60,703 nt of DNA from an uncultured Eubacteriales bacterium (GTDB lineage Bacteria > Bacillota > Clostridia > TANB77 > CAG-508), in the NCBI GenBank assembly GCA_949288185.1, contig CASEIZ010000032.1, positions 1 through 60,703 of the forward strand, read 5' to 3'. The notes under the pieces are model-generated. The model searched no databases and was not told the DNA's origin. It saw only the letters and a program-made list of their open reading frames with translations. Numbering within the stretch: position 1 is the first letter of the stretch; each line of letters begins with the position of its first letter. Below, one piece after another: positions 1 to 8,940 of the stretch. The translations under genes were made by a program, and so were the position numbers.

Positions 1-74
1 AACATAGATATTTTCCTTTCTTTTGTGTCGTTTTGTCAATTCACATTTTAAAGGATTATCTATGTTTTTTCAAT
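1..74 (+). terminator. hairpin with T-run at the left edge
   Basis: Positions 1-10 (AACATAGATA) pair perfectly with 57-66, and a run of T follows. This is the form of an intrinsic terminator for a rightward gene lying outside the window. The loop of 46 nt is long, so the call is tentative. Confidence 0.35.
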
Positions 75-92
75 ATTTTTTAGATAAAAATT

Positions 93-123
93 ATGTAGGC
101 ATTTTTTTATATTTTGCCTACAT
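93..123 (-). terminator. intrinsic terminator of the 139-891 gene
   Basis: A 9-bp stem (ATGTAGGCA at 93-101 with TGCCTACAT at 115-123) lies just past the stop codon of the leftward gene. On the minus strand a T-rich stretch follows it. Confidence 0.55.
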
Positions 124-138
124 TAATTTTACACTAAC

Positions 139-891
139 TTAGTTATGAATTCTTTTAAACACAATATCTTCTAAATTTGTAATTTCTGTAGAAGTACTTC
201 CTTCTTCTATCACATTTCCTGTTGGTAATTCTGTTTTTATTTCTGCTTGATATTCTTTACCACTTTCTAATGTGATCGTTAAATGAAATGTCAAATTTAT
301 TTTTAAATCCTCTTCTGAAACTCCTGCTTTTTTTAACAATTCACCATGATTAATTTCTTCCTCATCAGATTGATATTTAGTCACATTATTGTTTGAACAT
401 CTAAATGCAATAATGCCCCCTTGGTTTGCTATCTTTAAATTTTTTAAATCTGATTCTACATCTCCCGTATATTCTAGACTTTGTATGATATCTTCATCAT
501 TATATTTAAATATGACATTTTCTTCTTGTGCATTTGGCTTATATAGTTTTATATTCTCTGTATTTTTAGCCTCTATTTGAAAATTGTCTACACGAACCGA
601 TTTTATAATTTCTGTTTTATCATATGCGTCATTTTTATCAATATATAGGTAAATATCATTTGATTGATGAACATCAAATGACCATCTTGTATTTGTCTGT
701 CCATCATCTATGCCTTCTTGTGTACTAATAATCGCTATTTTGCTTAAATTGAATGGCATATTGGTTTCTCCTTCTACACTATATCTTAATGCTAACATAC
801 CTACTATAAATAAAATAACAACTATGATAACGATTATCATACATATATGAAAACTTTTTGTTTTAGTTAAATCCTTTAATTTATCAATCAT
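139..891 (-). CDS. membrane-anchored extracellular protein of unknown function
   Basis: This is a 250-residue protein that I do not recognise. A short basic N-terminus is followed by one hydrophobic segment at about residues 16-37 that looks like an uncleaved anchor, leaving about 210 residues outside the cell. The outer part is acidic and polar, with short alternating hydrophobic stretches typical of beta-rich domains, and I see no catalytic motif. A ribosome binding site of the GGAGGA type precedes the ATG. It stands alone upstream of its own terminator and is separated from tadA by about 115 bases. The reading frame is clean and base use resembles the neighbours. Confidence 0.75.
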   Translation of the reverse strand: MIDKLKDLTKTKSFHICMIIVIIVVILFIVGMLALRYSVEGETNMPFNLSKIAIISTQEGIDDGQTNTRWSFDVHQSNDIYLYIDKNDAYDKTEIIKSVRVDNFQIEAKNTENIKLYKPNAQEENVIFKYNDEDIIQSLEYTGDVESDLKNLKIANQGGIIAFRCSNNNVTKYQSDEEEINHGELLKKAGVSEEDLKINLTFHLTITLESGKEYQAEIKTELPTGNVIEEGSTSTEITNLEDIVFKRIHN

Positions 892-1005
892 ATCTTCCTC
901 CTGATAAATATTGATATATTATACAGCATTTTTTACATTTCGTCAAACTTTCTTTTTGCATTTTCGTGCAATATAGTCTGCAATTTAACTTTTACATATA
1001 CATTT

Positions 1006-1461
1006 CTATTTTTTTATTCTTCTTAATTCTTTAAAAAAATCTTTTAAAATTTTTTCACACTCTGTTTTCATTATACCTGTTTCTACTTCTACTTTATGAT
1101 TAAATGGATAATCTTCAAATAGATTTAAAACTGAACCAGCTGCTCCTGTCTTTTCATCTAATGTGCCTATATACAGCTTTTTTATCCTAGCATTGATAAT
1201 TGCTCCTGCACACATACTACATGGTTCTAGTGTTACATACATTTCACAATCTAGTAATCTCCAAGAATCTAATTTTTTACTTGCTTTTTGTATAGCAATC
1301 ATTTCAGCATGTTTCGTGGTGTCTTTTTTCGTTTCTTTTACATTATGCCCTCTTGCGATGATTTTTCCTTCTTTTACAATAACACATCCTACTGGAACTT
1401 CTAATTTATCATATGCTTTTTTTGCTTCTTTTAGAGCTTCTCGCATAAATTTTTCTTCCAT
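1006..1461 (-). CDS. tadA: tRNA-specific adenosine deaminase TadA
   Basis: This 151-residue cytidine-deaminase-fold enzyme converts A34 to inosine in tRNA-Arg(ACG), so that one tRNA reads CGU, CGC and CGA. The zinc site is visible: HAE at residues 51-53 supplies the ligand and the catalytic Glu, and PCSMC at 80-84 supplies two Cys ligands. The length is normal for bacterial TadA. It lies just upstream of the tRNA-Arg(CCT) gene in the same direction from the reader's left, but the two are probably separate units. Its presence matters for the CGG observation reported below, because inosine at position 34 cannot pair with G, so CGG would need its own tRNA-Arg(CCG). Confidence 0.93.
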   Translation of the reverse strand: MEEKFMREALKEAKKAYDKLEVPVGCVIVKEGKIIARGHNVKETKKDTTKHAEMIAIQKASKKLDSWRLLDCEMYVTLEPCSMCAGAIINARIKKLYIGTLDEKTGAAGSVLNLFEDYPFNHKVEVETGIMKTECEKILKDFFKELRRIKK

Positions 1462-1530
1462 GTTTCCTCCCTATATAATAGAAAGCATTTTGGTTTCAAA
1501 ATGCTTTATCATTTTTATGCAATATATTAT

Positions 1531-1606
<76 letters not shown>

Positions 1607-1759
1607 ATATACAAGAAATATTATAATATATTACATCCGAAAAATCAATGTTTTTTCTTTATCAAACATGTATATTTACTTCTCACACTTGTCTTACTGA
1701 AATTTAAAGTTATTGACAATATATGATATACTATAAAAAAACAAGAAAGAGGAACGAAA

Positions 1760-2470
1760 ATGCAAAGAATATTAAGTCATATGCGAAAAGCAATAGAAGA
1801 ATATCATATGATAGAAGAAGGGGACAAAATTGCCATTTGCCTTTCAGGTGGAAAAGATTCTATTACCATGTTAAAGGCATTTAAAAACCTACAAATATTT
1901 TATCCTAAAAAATTTGATATTATTGCTGTCAGTATAAATCCAGGATTCGAATTTTTTGACATTGACTTTTTAAATAAACTATGTGAAGAAGTGGATGTTC
2001 CTTTATATATTGAAAACAGCAATGCAAAAGAAATTGTATTTGATATAAGAAAAGAAAAAAATCCATGTTCTTTATGCGCCAATTTACGTAGAGGTGTTAT
2101 TAATTCTATTGCAATTCGAGAAGGTTGTAATAAAATTGCTTTAGGGCATAATCAAGATGATGTATTAGAAACTTTTCTTTTAAATTTACTATATACTGGA
2201 AATATTGGAACTTTTTCACCTAAAAGTTATATGGATCGTTCAAAAATCACATTAATTAGACCGCTTGTATATACACCAGAAAAAGAAATTAGACGATTTG
2301 TTAGAAAAAACAATATAGATGTTATGCCAAAAGTTTGCCCAATGGATGGAACATCAAAAAGAGAAGATATGAAAAATTTAATTTATACATTATCTAAAAA
2401 TATTCCTATGCTAAGAGCTAATTTATTTGGAGCTATTCAAAGAAATTTAGATGATTGGAAATTAAAATGA
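1760..2470 (+). CDS. TtcA-family tRNA 2-thiolation protein (PP-loop ATPase)
   Basis: This 236-residue protein belongs to the adenine-nucleotide alpha-hydrolase family. The PP-loop SGGKDS is at residues 29-34. A CxxC pair at 103-106 (CSLC) and a third Cys at about 193 match the three cysteines that hold the [4Fe-4S] cluster in TtcA, which makes 2-thiocytidine-32 in tRNA. The motif GHNQDD near residue 130 is also typical. The ATG is preceded by a GAGG site. The stop codon touches the nested palindrome at 2470-2587, and the next gene is convergent. The tRNA substrate cannot be proved from sequence, because related enzymes act on other positions. Confidence 0.85.
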   Translation: MQRILSHMRKAIEEYHMIEEGDKIAICLSGGKDSITMLKAFKNLQIFYPKKFDIIAVSINPGFEFFDIDFLNKLCEEVDVPLYIENSNAKEIVFDIRKEKNPCSLCANLRRGVINSIAIREGCNKIALGHNQDDVLETFLLNLLYTGNIGTFSPKSYMDRSKITLIRPLVYTPEKEIRRFVRKNNIDVMPKVCPMDGTSKREDMKNLIYTLSKNIPMLRANLFGAIQRNLDDWKLK

Positions 2471-2587
2471 AGGTTGCCAAAGGGGACGTGCCATTTTGGC
2501 AACCTTATTAATAAATATAGCTTAAAAAAATCTTTTAACTTAAAAAATAAAGGTTGCCAAAATGGCACGTCCCCTTTGGCAACCTTT
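2470..2587. repeat. nested palindrome, REP-like (copy A)
   Basis: Two 36-nt arms (2471-2506 and 2551-2587) are perfect reverse complements. Each arm is itself a hairpin, AGGTTGCCAAA paired with TTTGGCAACCT around a loop containing GGGGACGTGCC. The element fills the space between the stop codons of two convergent genes, so it could also end transcription in both directions. A close relative lies at 42353-42453 and a degenerate one at 9729-9847. Confidence 0.85.
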
Positions 2588-2591
2588 ATTT

Positions 2592-4319
2592 TTAAATTTT
2601 TACAACATCTAACATGGCTTGTTTTAAATCTTCTAATTTTTTACTTGCTTCTTCATCCGTCTTTCCCTTTACACCCATATATAATTTTATTTTTGGTTCT
2701 GTTCCTGATGGTCTTATACAACACCAATTATTATCTTCTAATTCATAATATAACACATTTGATTTTGGAAGACCACTTTTACTTTCTTCACCTGTTATCA
2801 TATTTTTTACATAGTCTTTATCTATATCTTTAAACGTTAAAACTTTATAATCCCCAATCTTTTCTATATCTTTATTACGTGTATTTGTCATCATTTGCTT
2901 AATTTCTTCTGCCCCTTCTGCTCCTTCTCTTACAATAGATACTTGTGTTTCTTTATAATAACCATATTTTTCATAAATGGCTATCATTTGATCCCATAGT
3001 GTCATTCCTTTTGATTGATAATAGCATGCTGCTTCGCAAAGTGCCATAACTGCTGCAATTCCGTCTTTATCTCTTGCATAATCTCCAATTAAGCATCCAT
3101 AACTTTCTTCAAATCCAAATACATACTCTTTGTCTTTATTTTCTTCTGCCTTTCTCATAACTGCTCCAATGTTTTTAAATCCTGTTAATACTTCAATCAC
3201 TTCTAATCCGTAATATTCTCCAATTGCTTTTGTTAAATTTGAAGATACAATCGTGGTTATCATCATTCCATTTTTAGGTAAGATACCTTTTTCTTTCATT
3301 TGTGATATTCTATATTCTGCAATTAATAATGCTGACATGTTTCCTGTATAATTTTTATATTCTCCTGTTTTGCTATCTTTTGCAAAAATTCCTAATCTGT
3401 CAGCATCTGGGTCTGTTGCTAATACAACATCTGCATCCACTTTTTTGGCTAATTCTAATGCTAAAGTAAATGCCTTTGGATCTTCTGGATTTGGATAATC
3501 TACTGTTGGGAAATTTCCATCTGGTTCTTTTTGTTCAGGAACAACATATAAATTTTCAATTCCTATTTCTTTTAATAATCTTTCTGCCACCATATTTCCT
3601 GTTCCATGTAATGGTGTATAAACTACTTTTAATTTTTTTCCTTGTTCTTTTACGATTTCTGGATTTAATATTAAACTTTTCAATTTTTCAATATATTTAT
3701 CATCCATTTCTGTTCCTACAAAGTTTAATAATCCCTTACTTTTTGCTTCTTCTTCTGACATTTGTTTTATCTCAGAAAAGCTTTCAACTGCTCTTACTTT
3801 TCCAATAATATCTTTATCTCTTGGTGATACAATTTGTGCTCCATCATCCCAATATACTTTATATCCGTTATATTTTGGTGGATTGTGACTTGCTGTTATC
3901 ATAATCCCTGCTGTGCATTGTAATTCTCTTATTGCAAAAGATAATTCTGGAACTGGTCTTAAACTTTCAAATAGATATGTTTTGATTCCATTTGCACATA
4001 GGATGAGAGCTGTTTGCATACTAAATTCTTTTGACATTTTTCTTGAATCATAACTAATGGCTACCCCTTTATCTTGCGTTCCTTGCTCTAATATGTAATT
4101 TGCTAATCCTTGTGTTGCTTTTCCTACTGTATATTGATTCATTCTGTTTGTTCCTGCTCCAATAATTCCTCTAAGTCCTGCTGTTCCAAATTCTAATTCT
4201 TTATAAAATCTATCCTCTATTTCTTTCTCGTCATTTTTTATTGCTAATAATTCTTTTTTCGTTTCTTCGTCAAATTCTGGACTTTCACACCATTTTTTGT
4301 ATTCTTCTAAGTAATTCAT
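2592..4319 (-). CDS. pgcA: phosphoglucomutase / phosphomannomutase
   Basis: This 575-residue alpha-D-phosphohexomutase interconverts glucose-6-phosphate and glucose-1-phosphate in the cytoplasm. The active-site serine loop TASHNP is at residues 142-147, with Ser144 the phosphoserine. The metal loop DPDADR is near 305, the sugar-binding GFEESYG is in domain 3, and the phosphate-binding RPSGTEPK is near the C-terminus. The length fits the PgcA/PGM2 group. A UDP-sugar pyrophosphorylase gene lies upstream in the same direction, so the pair could turn glucose-6-phosphate into UDP-sugar. The 409-base gap between them holds the 206-nt palindrome at 4449-4654. Confidence 0.92.
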   Translation of the reverse strand: MNYLEEYKKWCESPEFDEETKKELLAIKNDEKEIEDRFYKELEFGTAGLRGIIGAGTNRMNQYTVGKATQGLANYILEQGTQDKGVAISYDSRKMSKEFSMQTALILCANGIKTYLFESLRPVPELSFAIRELQCTAGIMITASHNPPKYNGYKVYWDDGAQIVSPRDKDIIGKVRAVESFSEIKQMSEEEAKSKGLLNFVGTEMDDKYIEKLKSLILNPEIVKEQGKKLKVVYTPLHGTGNMVAERLLKEIGIENLYVVPEQKEPDGNFPTVDYPNPEDPKAFTLALELAKKVDADVVLATDPDADRLGIFAKDSKTGEYKNYTGNMSALLIAEYRISQMKEKGILPKNGMMITTIVSSNLTKAIGEYYGLEVIEVLTGFKNIGAVMRKAEENKDKEYVFGFEESYGCLIGDYARDKDGIAAVMALCEAACYYQSKGMTLWDQMIAIYEKYGYYKETQVSIVREGAEGAEEIKQMMTNTRNKDIEKIGDYKVLTFKDIDKDYVKNMITGEESKSGLPKSNVLYYELEDNNWCCIRPSGTEPKIKLYMGVKGKTDEEASKKLEDLKQAMLDVVKI

Positions 4320-4448
4320 ATAATGACCTCCTTCTTATTAAATATTTATTATTTTTCTCCTGTTATCGTACCATAAATAAAATGATAAAAAAAGCTTTTT
4401 TCAAAAATTTAAAAGAATAATTTCTATCATTTTTGATAATTTACTATC

Positions 4449-4654
4449 AATAAAGAAGATTGCATCCTATTATTTATAAAGTTTGAATGTGATTGGAAAT
4501 ATTTTAGAATTTGTTAATAATTTATTGAGGGATGTTCACGGTACTCACATAGTGAGGGTCTGAGTGAAAGAGGCGCAATAAATTATGTTACAAATTCTTA
4601 AATATTGTATTGAACCGAAAACTTTATAAATAATAGGATGCAATCTTCTTTATT
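4449..4654. repeat. 206-nt near-perfect palindrome (MITE-like or structured RNA)
   Basis: The outer 36 bases (4449-4484) and 4619-4654 are perfect reverse complements. The inner flanks continue as an imperfect stem of about 45 bp, and the centre around 4527-4576 carries a GC-richer part with short stems such as CTCAC/GTGAG. No reading frame is present. It could be a non-autonomous element without clear target duplication, or an RNA structure in the leader of pgcA or the trailer of the 4729 gene. The rest of the 4320-4728 gap shows nothing else. Confidence 0.75.
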
Positions 4655-4728
4655 TAGCAATACTTATTCTAGCAAAAATGATGCTGTAATATTTTACAAC
4701 ATCATTTTCATTTTTGATATAATTCTTT

Positions 4729-5988
4729 CTAATCTAAATGATAAAATTTCTTGTATAATTCTCTTGCAGTCTTAGGGCAATCTACACCTTTCTCATCACT
4801 ATTTTTAACTGGTGCAAATTCTTCTTCTCTTTTTACTCTTAAAACTGCCATATCATCTACTTCACCAAAAGCATCAAATAAAAATGCTTCGAATTTATAG
4901 GCATTTGGTGAATCTGGTACAACTAGATTTCCATCTTTGTCAATATATTTTGCCTTTTTAAATGCAACATGATATGGTAATGGTTCTGCCCCCATTCTTT
5001 CAATTGCATCAACACTAAACAAATTACATAATATATGTGACTCACCATATAATAATTCTCCATTTTCATCAGTTGCTTCTGCCATTTCATCTGTGATTTC
5101 TGAATATTCAATGACATTTGGTCTTCCATTTCTTTTACAAAATACACCTACTTTTTCATGTGGATTAGCTTTTACAACTGATTTACAAGCTACTGTTACT
5201 TTTTTATCAATGGCAATTCCCATTAAAACAGGGTCTACCATTTTTACCAAACAGTTATCTACTCCACCGATAAATACCCATTCAATACCTAATTCTCTCA
5301 TTTTTTTGGTCATCTTATTTTTTACTAGTGATTCATAAATTCCTCCATGACCATCTGCGGCAAGTTTGATTAATCCATCTTCCCCTATTAGTATTTTACC
5401 CTCTGTATCCATCATTGGAAGTTCACCTTGCTCAAAGAAAAAGATATTTTTATCTTTTTTATAACCAAAATATCTATGTTTTTCAAAAAATTCAACTGTA
5501 TCTTTATTATTTTCTCTACTTGTCATGATAAACCAAGGAATGATAACCCCATATTTCTTTCCTTCTTCTTTTAAATTATCTGATAATAATTCAAATAAAG
5601 ATTTATGTGAGTCTAATCCAATATCATATGTTCCTTTTGGTCCACTATGACCTAATCTTGTTCCTTGTCCTCCAGCCATTGTAACTGCTGCTAATTTTCC
5701 TTCTTTAATTGCCTTTTTCCCTATAGATTCATAATATTTATATTGGTCATTTAATTTGTATTTATCTAAATAATTAATTGGTGTAATTTTATCATTGGCA
5801 TTTGTTTTTTGTTCTTTTGTACTATCATATAATTTGTTTACAAGTTCAAAATTAATATGATTAATTTGATTTAATAGTTTTTCCTTTTTCTTCTCATCTA
5901 GTTCATCGTAATGATTTAATAAATGTTCTTGACCATATTTTTTTAGTATATCTTTCACTTCTTCTAATTCTGTATCCATAAAATTCAT
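4729..5988 (-). CDS. UDP-sugar pyrophosphorylase (UDPGP family)
   Basis: This 419-residue nucleotidyltransferase makes UDP-glucose or UDP-N-acetylhexosamine from UTP and the sugar 1-phosphate. The nucleotide loop GGQGTRLG is at residues 106-113, followed closely by GPKGTYDIG. A central GGVDNC and a KVGVFCKRNG segment match the UDPGP type 1 fold shared by eukaryotic-type UDP-GlcNAc and UDP-glucose pyrophosphorylases, not the short bacterial GalU. Whether glucose-1-phosphate or GlcNAc-1-phosphate is the substrate cannot be decided here. The neighbouring phosphoglucomutase favours a sugar-nucleotide role in envelope synthesis. Confidence 0.88.
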   Translation of the reverse strand: MNFMDTELEEVKDILKKYGQEHLLNHYDELDEKKKEKLLNQINHINFELVNKLYDSTKEQKTNANDKITPINYLDKYKLNDQYKYYESIGKKAIKEGKLAAVTMAGGQGTRLGHSGPKGTYDIGLDSHKSLFELLSDNLKEEGKKYGVIIPWFIMTSRENNKDTVEFFEKHRYFGYKKDKNIFFFEQGELPMMDTEGKILIGEDGLIKLAADGHGGIYESLVKNKMTKKMRELGIEWVFIGGVDNCLVKMVDPVLMGIAIDKKVTVACKSVVKANPHEKVGVFCKRNGRPNVIEYSEITDEMAEATDENGELLYGESHILCNLFSVDAIERMGAEPLPYHVAFKKAKYIDKDGNLVVPDSPNAYKFEAFLFDAFGEVDDMAVLRVKREEEFAPVKNSDEKGVDCPKTARELYKKFYHLD

Positions 5989-6104
5989 CCTTTCTAAAAT
6001 TTTAAAACCACACTTATATTACACCATAATTTTATATTAGTCAATTATTGGCAGATAAAAAATTTACCTGCCATTTTACTTCTTATTTTTCTTTTTTATT
6101 TTTC

Positions 6105-6560
6105 CTACATTCTAGATGTCCCTAGAACTTTATCATATTCCTTTGCAATTTCATCTATCTTTTCTTCTACTTCAAAAAACTCATAACAATCAATAATTTT
6201 TACATATTTATCAGTGCTTACCCATTTTTCAATATTTTTATTTATATTTTGAATATAATTTTCTTTTCCTTTAATAAATATAACCATATCTGCATCTTCT
6301 TTACTTTTCTTACTAATTTCTTTGAATTTTTTTAAATCATTGTTGTTCCAATCTAATGATAATATTTTTTCTTGTTTTTCTTTTTTTAAATTCATTTTTG
6401 ATATTAATGTATCTACTGTATTTTTTAAATTATTTTCTGTTAATATAATAATTTCTTTGTTTTCATCCATACTTTTGCTAATGTATGGTAAACTAATCAT
6501 TTCAAAATGATAATCACTTGCATAAAATGCACAACTTTTTTCTTTTGTTATATTTTTCAT
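6105..6560 (-). CDS. small protein with DcmR/MEDS-like sensory-domain features
   Basis: This is a soluble protein of about 151 residues. I chose the ATG at 6560 because GAAAGG lies 10 bases upstream, and the in-frame ATGs at 6584 and 6569 lack a usable site. The N-terminus (CAFYASDYHFEMISLPYI) followed by an alternating alpha/beta pattern resembles the P-loop-like MEDS/DcmR sensory fold, but I see no functional P-loop. It is divergent from spoIIR across a 200-base gap. The family assignment is a guess from pattern only, and the function is unknown. Confidence 0.6.
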   Translation of the reverse strand: MKNITKEKSCAFYASDYHFEMISLPYISKSMDENKEIIILTENNLKNTVDTLISKMNLKKEKQEKILSLDWNNNDLKKFKEISKKSKEDADMVIFIKGKENYIQNINKNIEKWVSTDKYVKIIDCYEFFEVEEKIDEIAKEYDKVLGTSRM

Positions 6561-6769
6561 CACAAACATTCCTTTCAAATTCATATAAACATACGGAATT
6601 AGTAATTTCTTTAATTTGCTTACTGGTAAATTTTACCATTTCATGACAAATATGTCAATCATATTTCAAAGAAAGTCATCGTTTTTTTTCGACAATGTAT
6701 ATTTTTTCTTATTTTGTTAATACTTATCTTAAAGAATATTTTACAAAAAAAGTTTATTGGAGGTAACTT

Positions 6770-7438
6770 ATGAAAAAATTTTTAAAATTATGTAATCATT
6801 CCAAGGTAAAAATGGTAATCATTTTAACATTTCTATTTTTTTTCTATACAACCATTTGTGCCATATCTTATGCTAATAACATTTCTACTGACATTGCTGA
6901 TTCTGTTTTTCGTTTACATGTTATTGCAAATAGTGATTCTGATGTTGACCAAAATTTAAAATATATTGTTAGAGATCATTTATTAGAATATATGAATGCT
7001 TTATGTACAAATTGCACTTCTAAAGAAGAAGCCATTACAATTGCTAATGCATATATCGAAAATTTTAAAGAAATTGCTTTAAATACAATTAAAGATGAAG
7101 GATTTAACTATTCTGTAAATGTAAGTATCGGAAATTTTGAATTTCCAACAAAACAGTATGGTGATATTTCTCTTCCAGCAGGATATTATGATGCTTTAAG
7201 AGTAGAAATTGGTGAAGCAAAAGGACAAAATTGGTGGTGTGTCATGTTCCCTCCTTTATGTTTTGTAGATGTCTCTTCTGGAATTGTCCCTGAAGAATCC
7301 AAAGAAGAATTACAAAATTCTTTAACTGATGAAGAATTTTCTATCGTATCTGATAATGAAGAAAATCCTACTTTTAAATTAAAGTTTAAAATATTAGAAA
7401 TTTTAAATAACACCGGTCTAATTACGGCTAAAAAATAG
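6770..7438 (+). CDS. spoIIR: stage II sporulation protein R
   Basis: SpoIIR is the secreted forespore signal that triggers SpoIIGA to process pro-sigma-E in the mother cell. The 222-residue product has one hydrophobic N-terminal segment at about residues 17-36 (signal or anchor). Family signatures follow: RLHVIANSDSDVDQ near 46-60, a basic stretch leading to VRDHLLEYM, and the late motif NWWCVMFPPLCFVD near 155-168. An AGGAGG-type site precedes the ATG. In Bacillus the gene is read by sigma-F, but I could not make out a convincing sigma-F promoter. It is followed by its own terminator and by murA, as in many Clostridia. Confidence 0.93.
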   Translation: MKKFLKLCNHSKVKMVIILTFLFFFYTTICAISYANNISTDIADSVFRLHVIANSDSDVDQNLKYIVRDHLLEYMNALCTNCTSKEEAITIANAYIENFKEIALNTIKDEGFNYSVNVSIGNFEFPTKQYGDISLPAGYYDALRVEIGEAKGQNWWCVMFPPLCFVDVSSGIVPEESKEELQNSLTDEEFSIVSDNEENPTFKLKFKILEILNNTGLITAKK

Positions 7439-7479
7439 TTGCAATCTAAATTGGTTTATGATATAGTTTATAGGAAAAG

Positions 7480-7513
7480 TAGAGTGTAAGATAATATACA
7501 CTCTATTTTGTTT
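7480..7513 (+). terminator. intrinsic terminator after spoIIR
   Basis: TAGAGTGTA (7480-7488) pairs with TACACTCTA (7497-7505) around an 8-nt loop, and TTTTGTTTT follows. It separates spoIIR from murA. Confidence 0.75.
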
Positions 7514-7553
7514 TAAAATTCATAATATATAAATTTTATTGGGGGTATATAAA

Positions 7554-8813
7554 TTGGAAAAATTAGTTGTAAAAGGACCCACACCACTAAAAGGAGAGGT
7601 AACTATTAGCGGTGCTAAAAATGCTGCCGTTGCGATATTACCAGCTACTCTTTTAATTGATGGTGTATGTACAATAGAAAATCTACCAAATATTAGTGAT
7701 ATAAAAATATCTTGTACAATATTAGAAAAATTAGGAGCAAAAATTACTTGGAATGATGCTCACAGTATCACAATTGATACATCTAATATAACAACCACAA
7801 AAGCACCTTTAGATTTAACAAGTAAATTTAGAGCTTCTTATTATATTATTGGAGCTATGCTTAGTCGAAAAGGTGAAATTGAAGTAGGTATGCCTGGAGG
7901 CTGTAAATTAGGTGCAAGACCAATTGACCAACACATTAAAGGATTTGAATTACTAGGCGCAAATGTTACTGTAGAAAAAGGTAAAATTTATGCAAAAGCT
8001 AAAAAGCTAAAAGGTTGTCCTATCTATATGGACATTGTATCAGTTGGAGCTACTATTAATGTTATGTTATCAGCAGTACTTGCAAAAGGAACCACGATTA
8101 TTGATAATGCTGCAAAAGAACCACATATTGTTGATGTTGCAAACTTTTTAAATACCATGGGAGCTGATATTAGAGGAGCAGGTACAGATGTTATCAAAAT
8201 TAATGGTGTTGAAAAACTAAAAGGAAATGCAACCTATTCTGTTGTTCCTGACCAAATCGAAGCAGGTACTTTTATGCTTGCCGCAGTTGCAACAAGAGGA
8301 GATTTATTAATCAAAAATTGTATCACGAAACACTTAGAATCTATTACTGCTAAGATTGTAGAAATCGGTGGCAATGTAGAAGATAACGGAGATAGTATTC
8401 GTGTTTGGTGCAATAAAAGGCCTAATAGAGCAACAATTAAAACATTACCATATCCTGGTTTTCCTACAGATTTACAACCACAGATGGGTGTCGTTTTATC
8501 ACTTGCCAATGGGACAAGTACGATTAATGAAAGTATTTGGGATTCTAGATTCCAATATACAGAAGAATTAAATAAAATGGGGGCCAAAATTACTGCCCAT
8601 GGAAAAACTGCCTTTTTTGAAGGTGTTAAAAAATTATCAGGTGCACCTGTATATTCTTCAGATTTAAGAGCTGGAGCAGCTTTAGTTATTGCAGGTACTG
8701 CTGCTGAAGGTGTAACAGAAATCTATAATCTAGAGCATATTGATAGAGGATATGAAAATATAGAAGAAAAATTCAGAAAAATAGGTGCTAAAATCGAAAG
8801 AGTAACAGAATAA
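7554..8813 (+). CDS. murA: UDP-N-acetylglucosamine 1-carboxyvinyltransferase
   Basis: MurA transfers enolpyruvate to UDP-GlcNAc, the first committed step of peptidoglycan synthesis. I place the start at the TTG at 7554 because GGGGGT lies 7-13 bases upstream. The earlier in-frame TTG at 7539 overlaps that site. The product is then 419 residues, the usual length. SGAKNAA near residues 19-25 and the catalytic loop with Cys117 in PGGCKLGARPIDQHI are intact, so the enzyme is of the fosfomycin-sensitive type with Cys rather than Asp. It is the second gene of a rightward run spoIIR-murA-walJ-rlmH. Confidence 0.95.
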   Translation: MEKLVVKGPTPLKGEVTISGAKNAAVAILPATLLIDGVCTIENLPNISDIKISCTILEKLGAKITWNDAHSITIDTSNITTTKAPLDLTSKFRASYYIIGAMLSRKGEIEVGMPGGCKLGARPIDQHIKGFELLGANVTVEKGKIYAKAKKLKGCPIYMDIVSVGATINVMLSAVLAKGTTIIDNAAKEPHIVDVANFLNTMGADIRGAGTDVIKINGVEKLKGNATYSVVPDQIEAGTFMLAAVATRGDLLIKNCITKHLESITAKIVEIGGNVEDNGDSIRVWCNKRPNRATIKTLPYPGFPTDLQPQMGVVLSLANGTSTINESIWDSRFQYTEELNKMGAKITAHGKTAFFEGVKKLSGAPVYSSDLRAGAALVIAGTAAEGVTEIYNLEHIDRGYENIEEKFRKIGAKIERVTE

Positions 8814-8940
8814 CTTATATGATTACATAATCTTAAATAATAGATCCATTTTTCTATACAATAAAAACCATGAAGAGAAACAAAATGAAAATATTTGAAT
8901 ATTCAAAAGAAATAAACAAAGGAAAGAGATTGAGAAAATT

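Noticed and set aside
1713..1737. Promoter of the TtcA-like gene
   Set aside because: TTGACA is present, but no -10 hexamer lies at 16-18 bases spacing.
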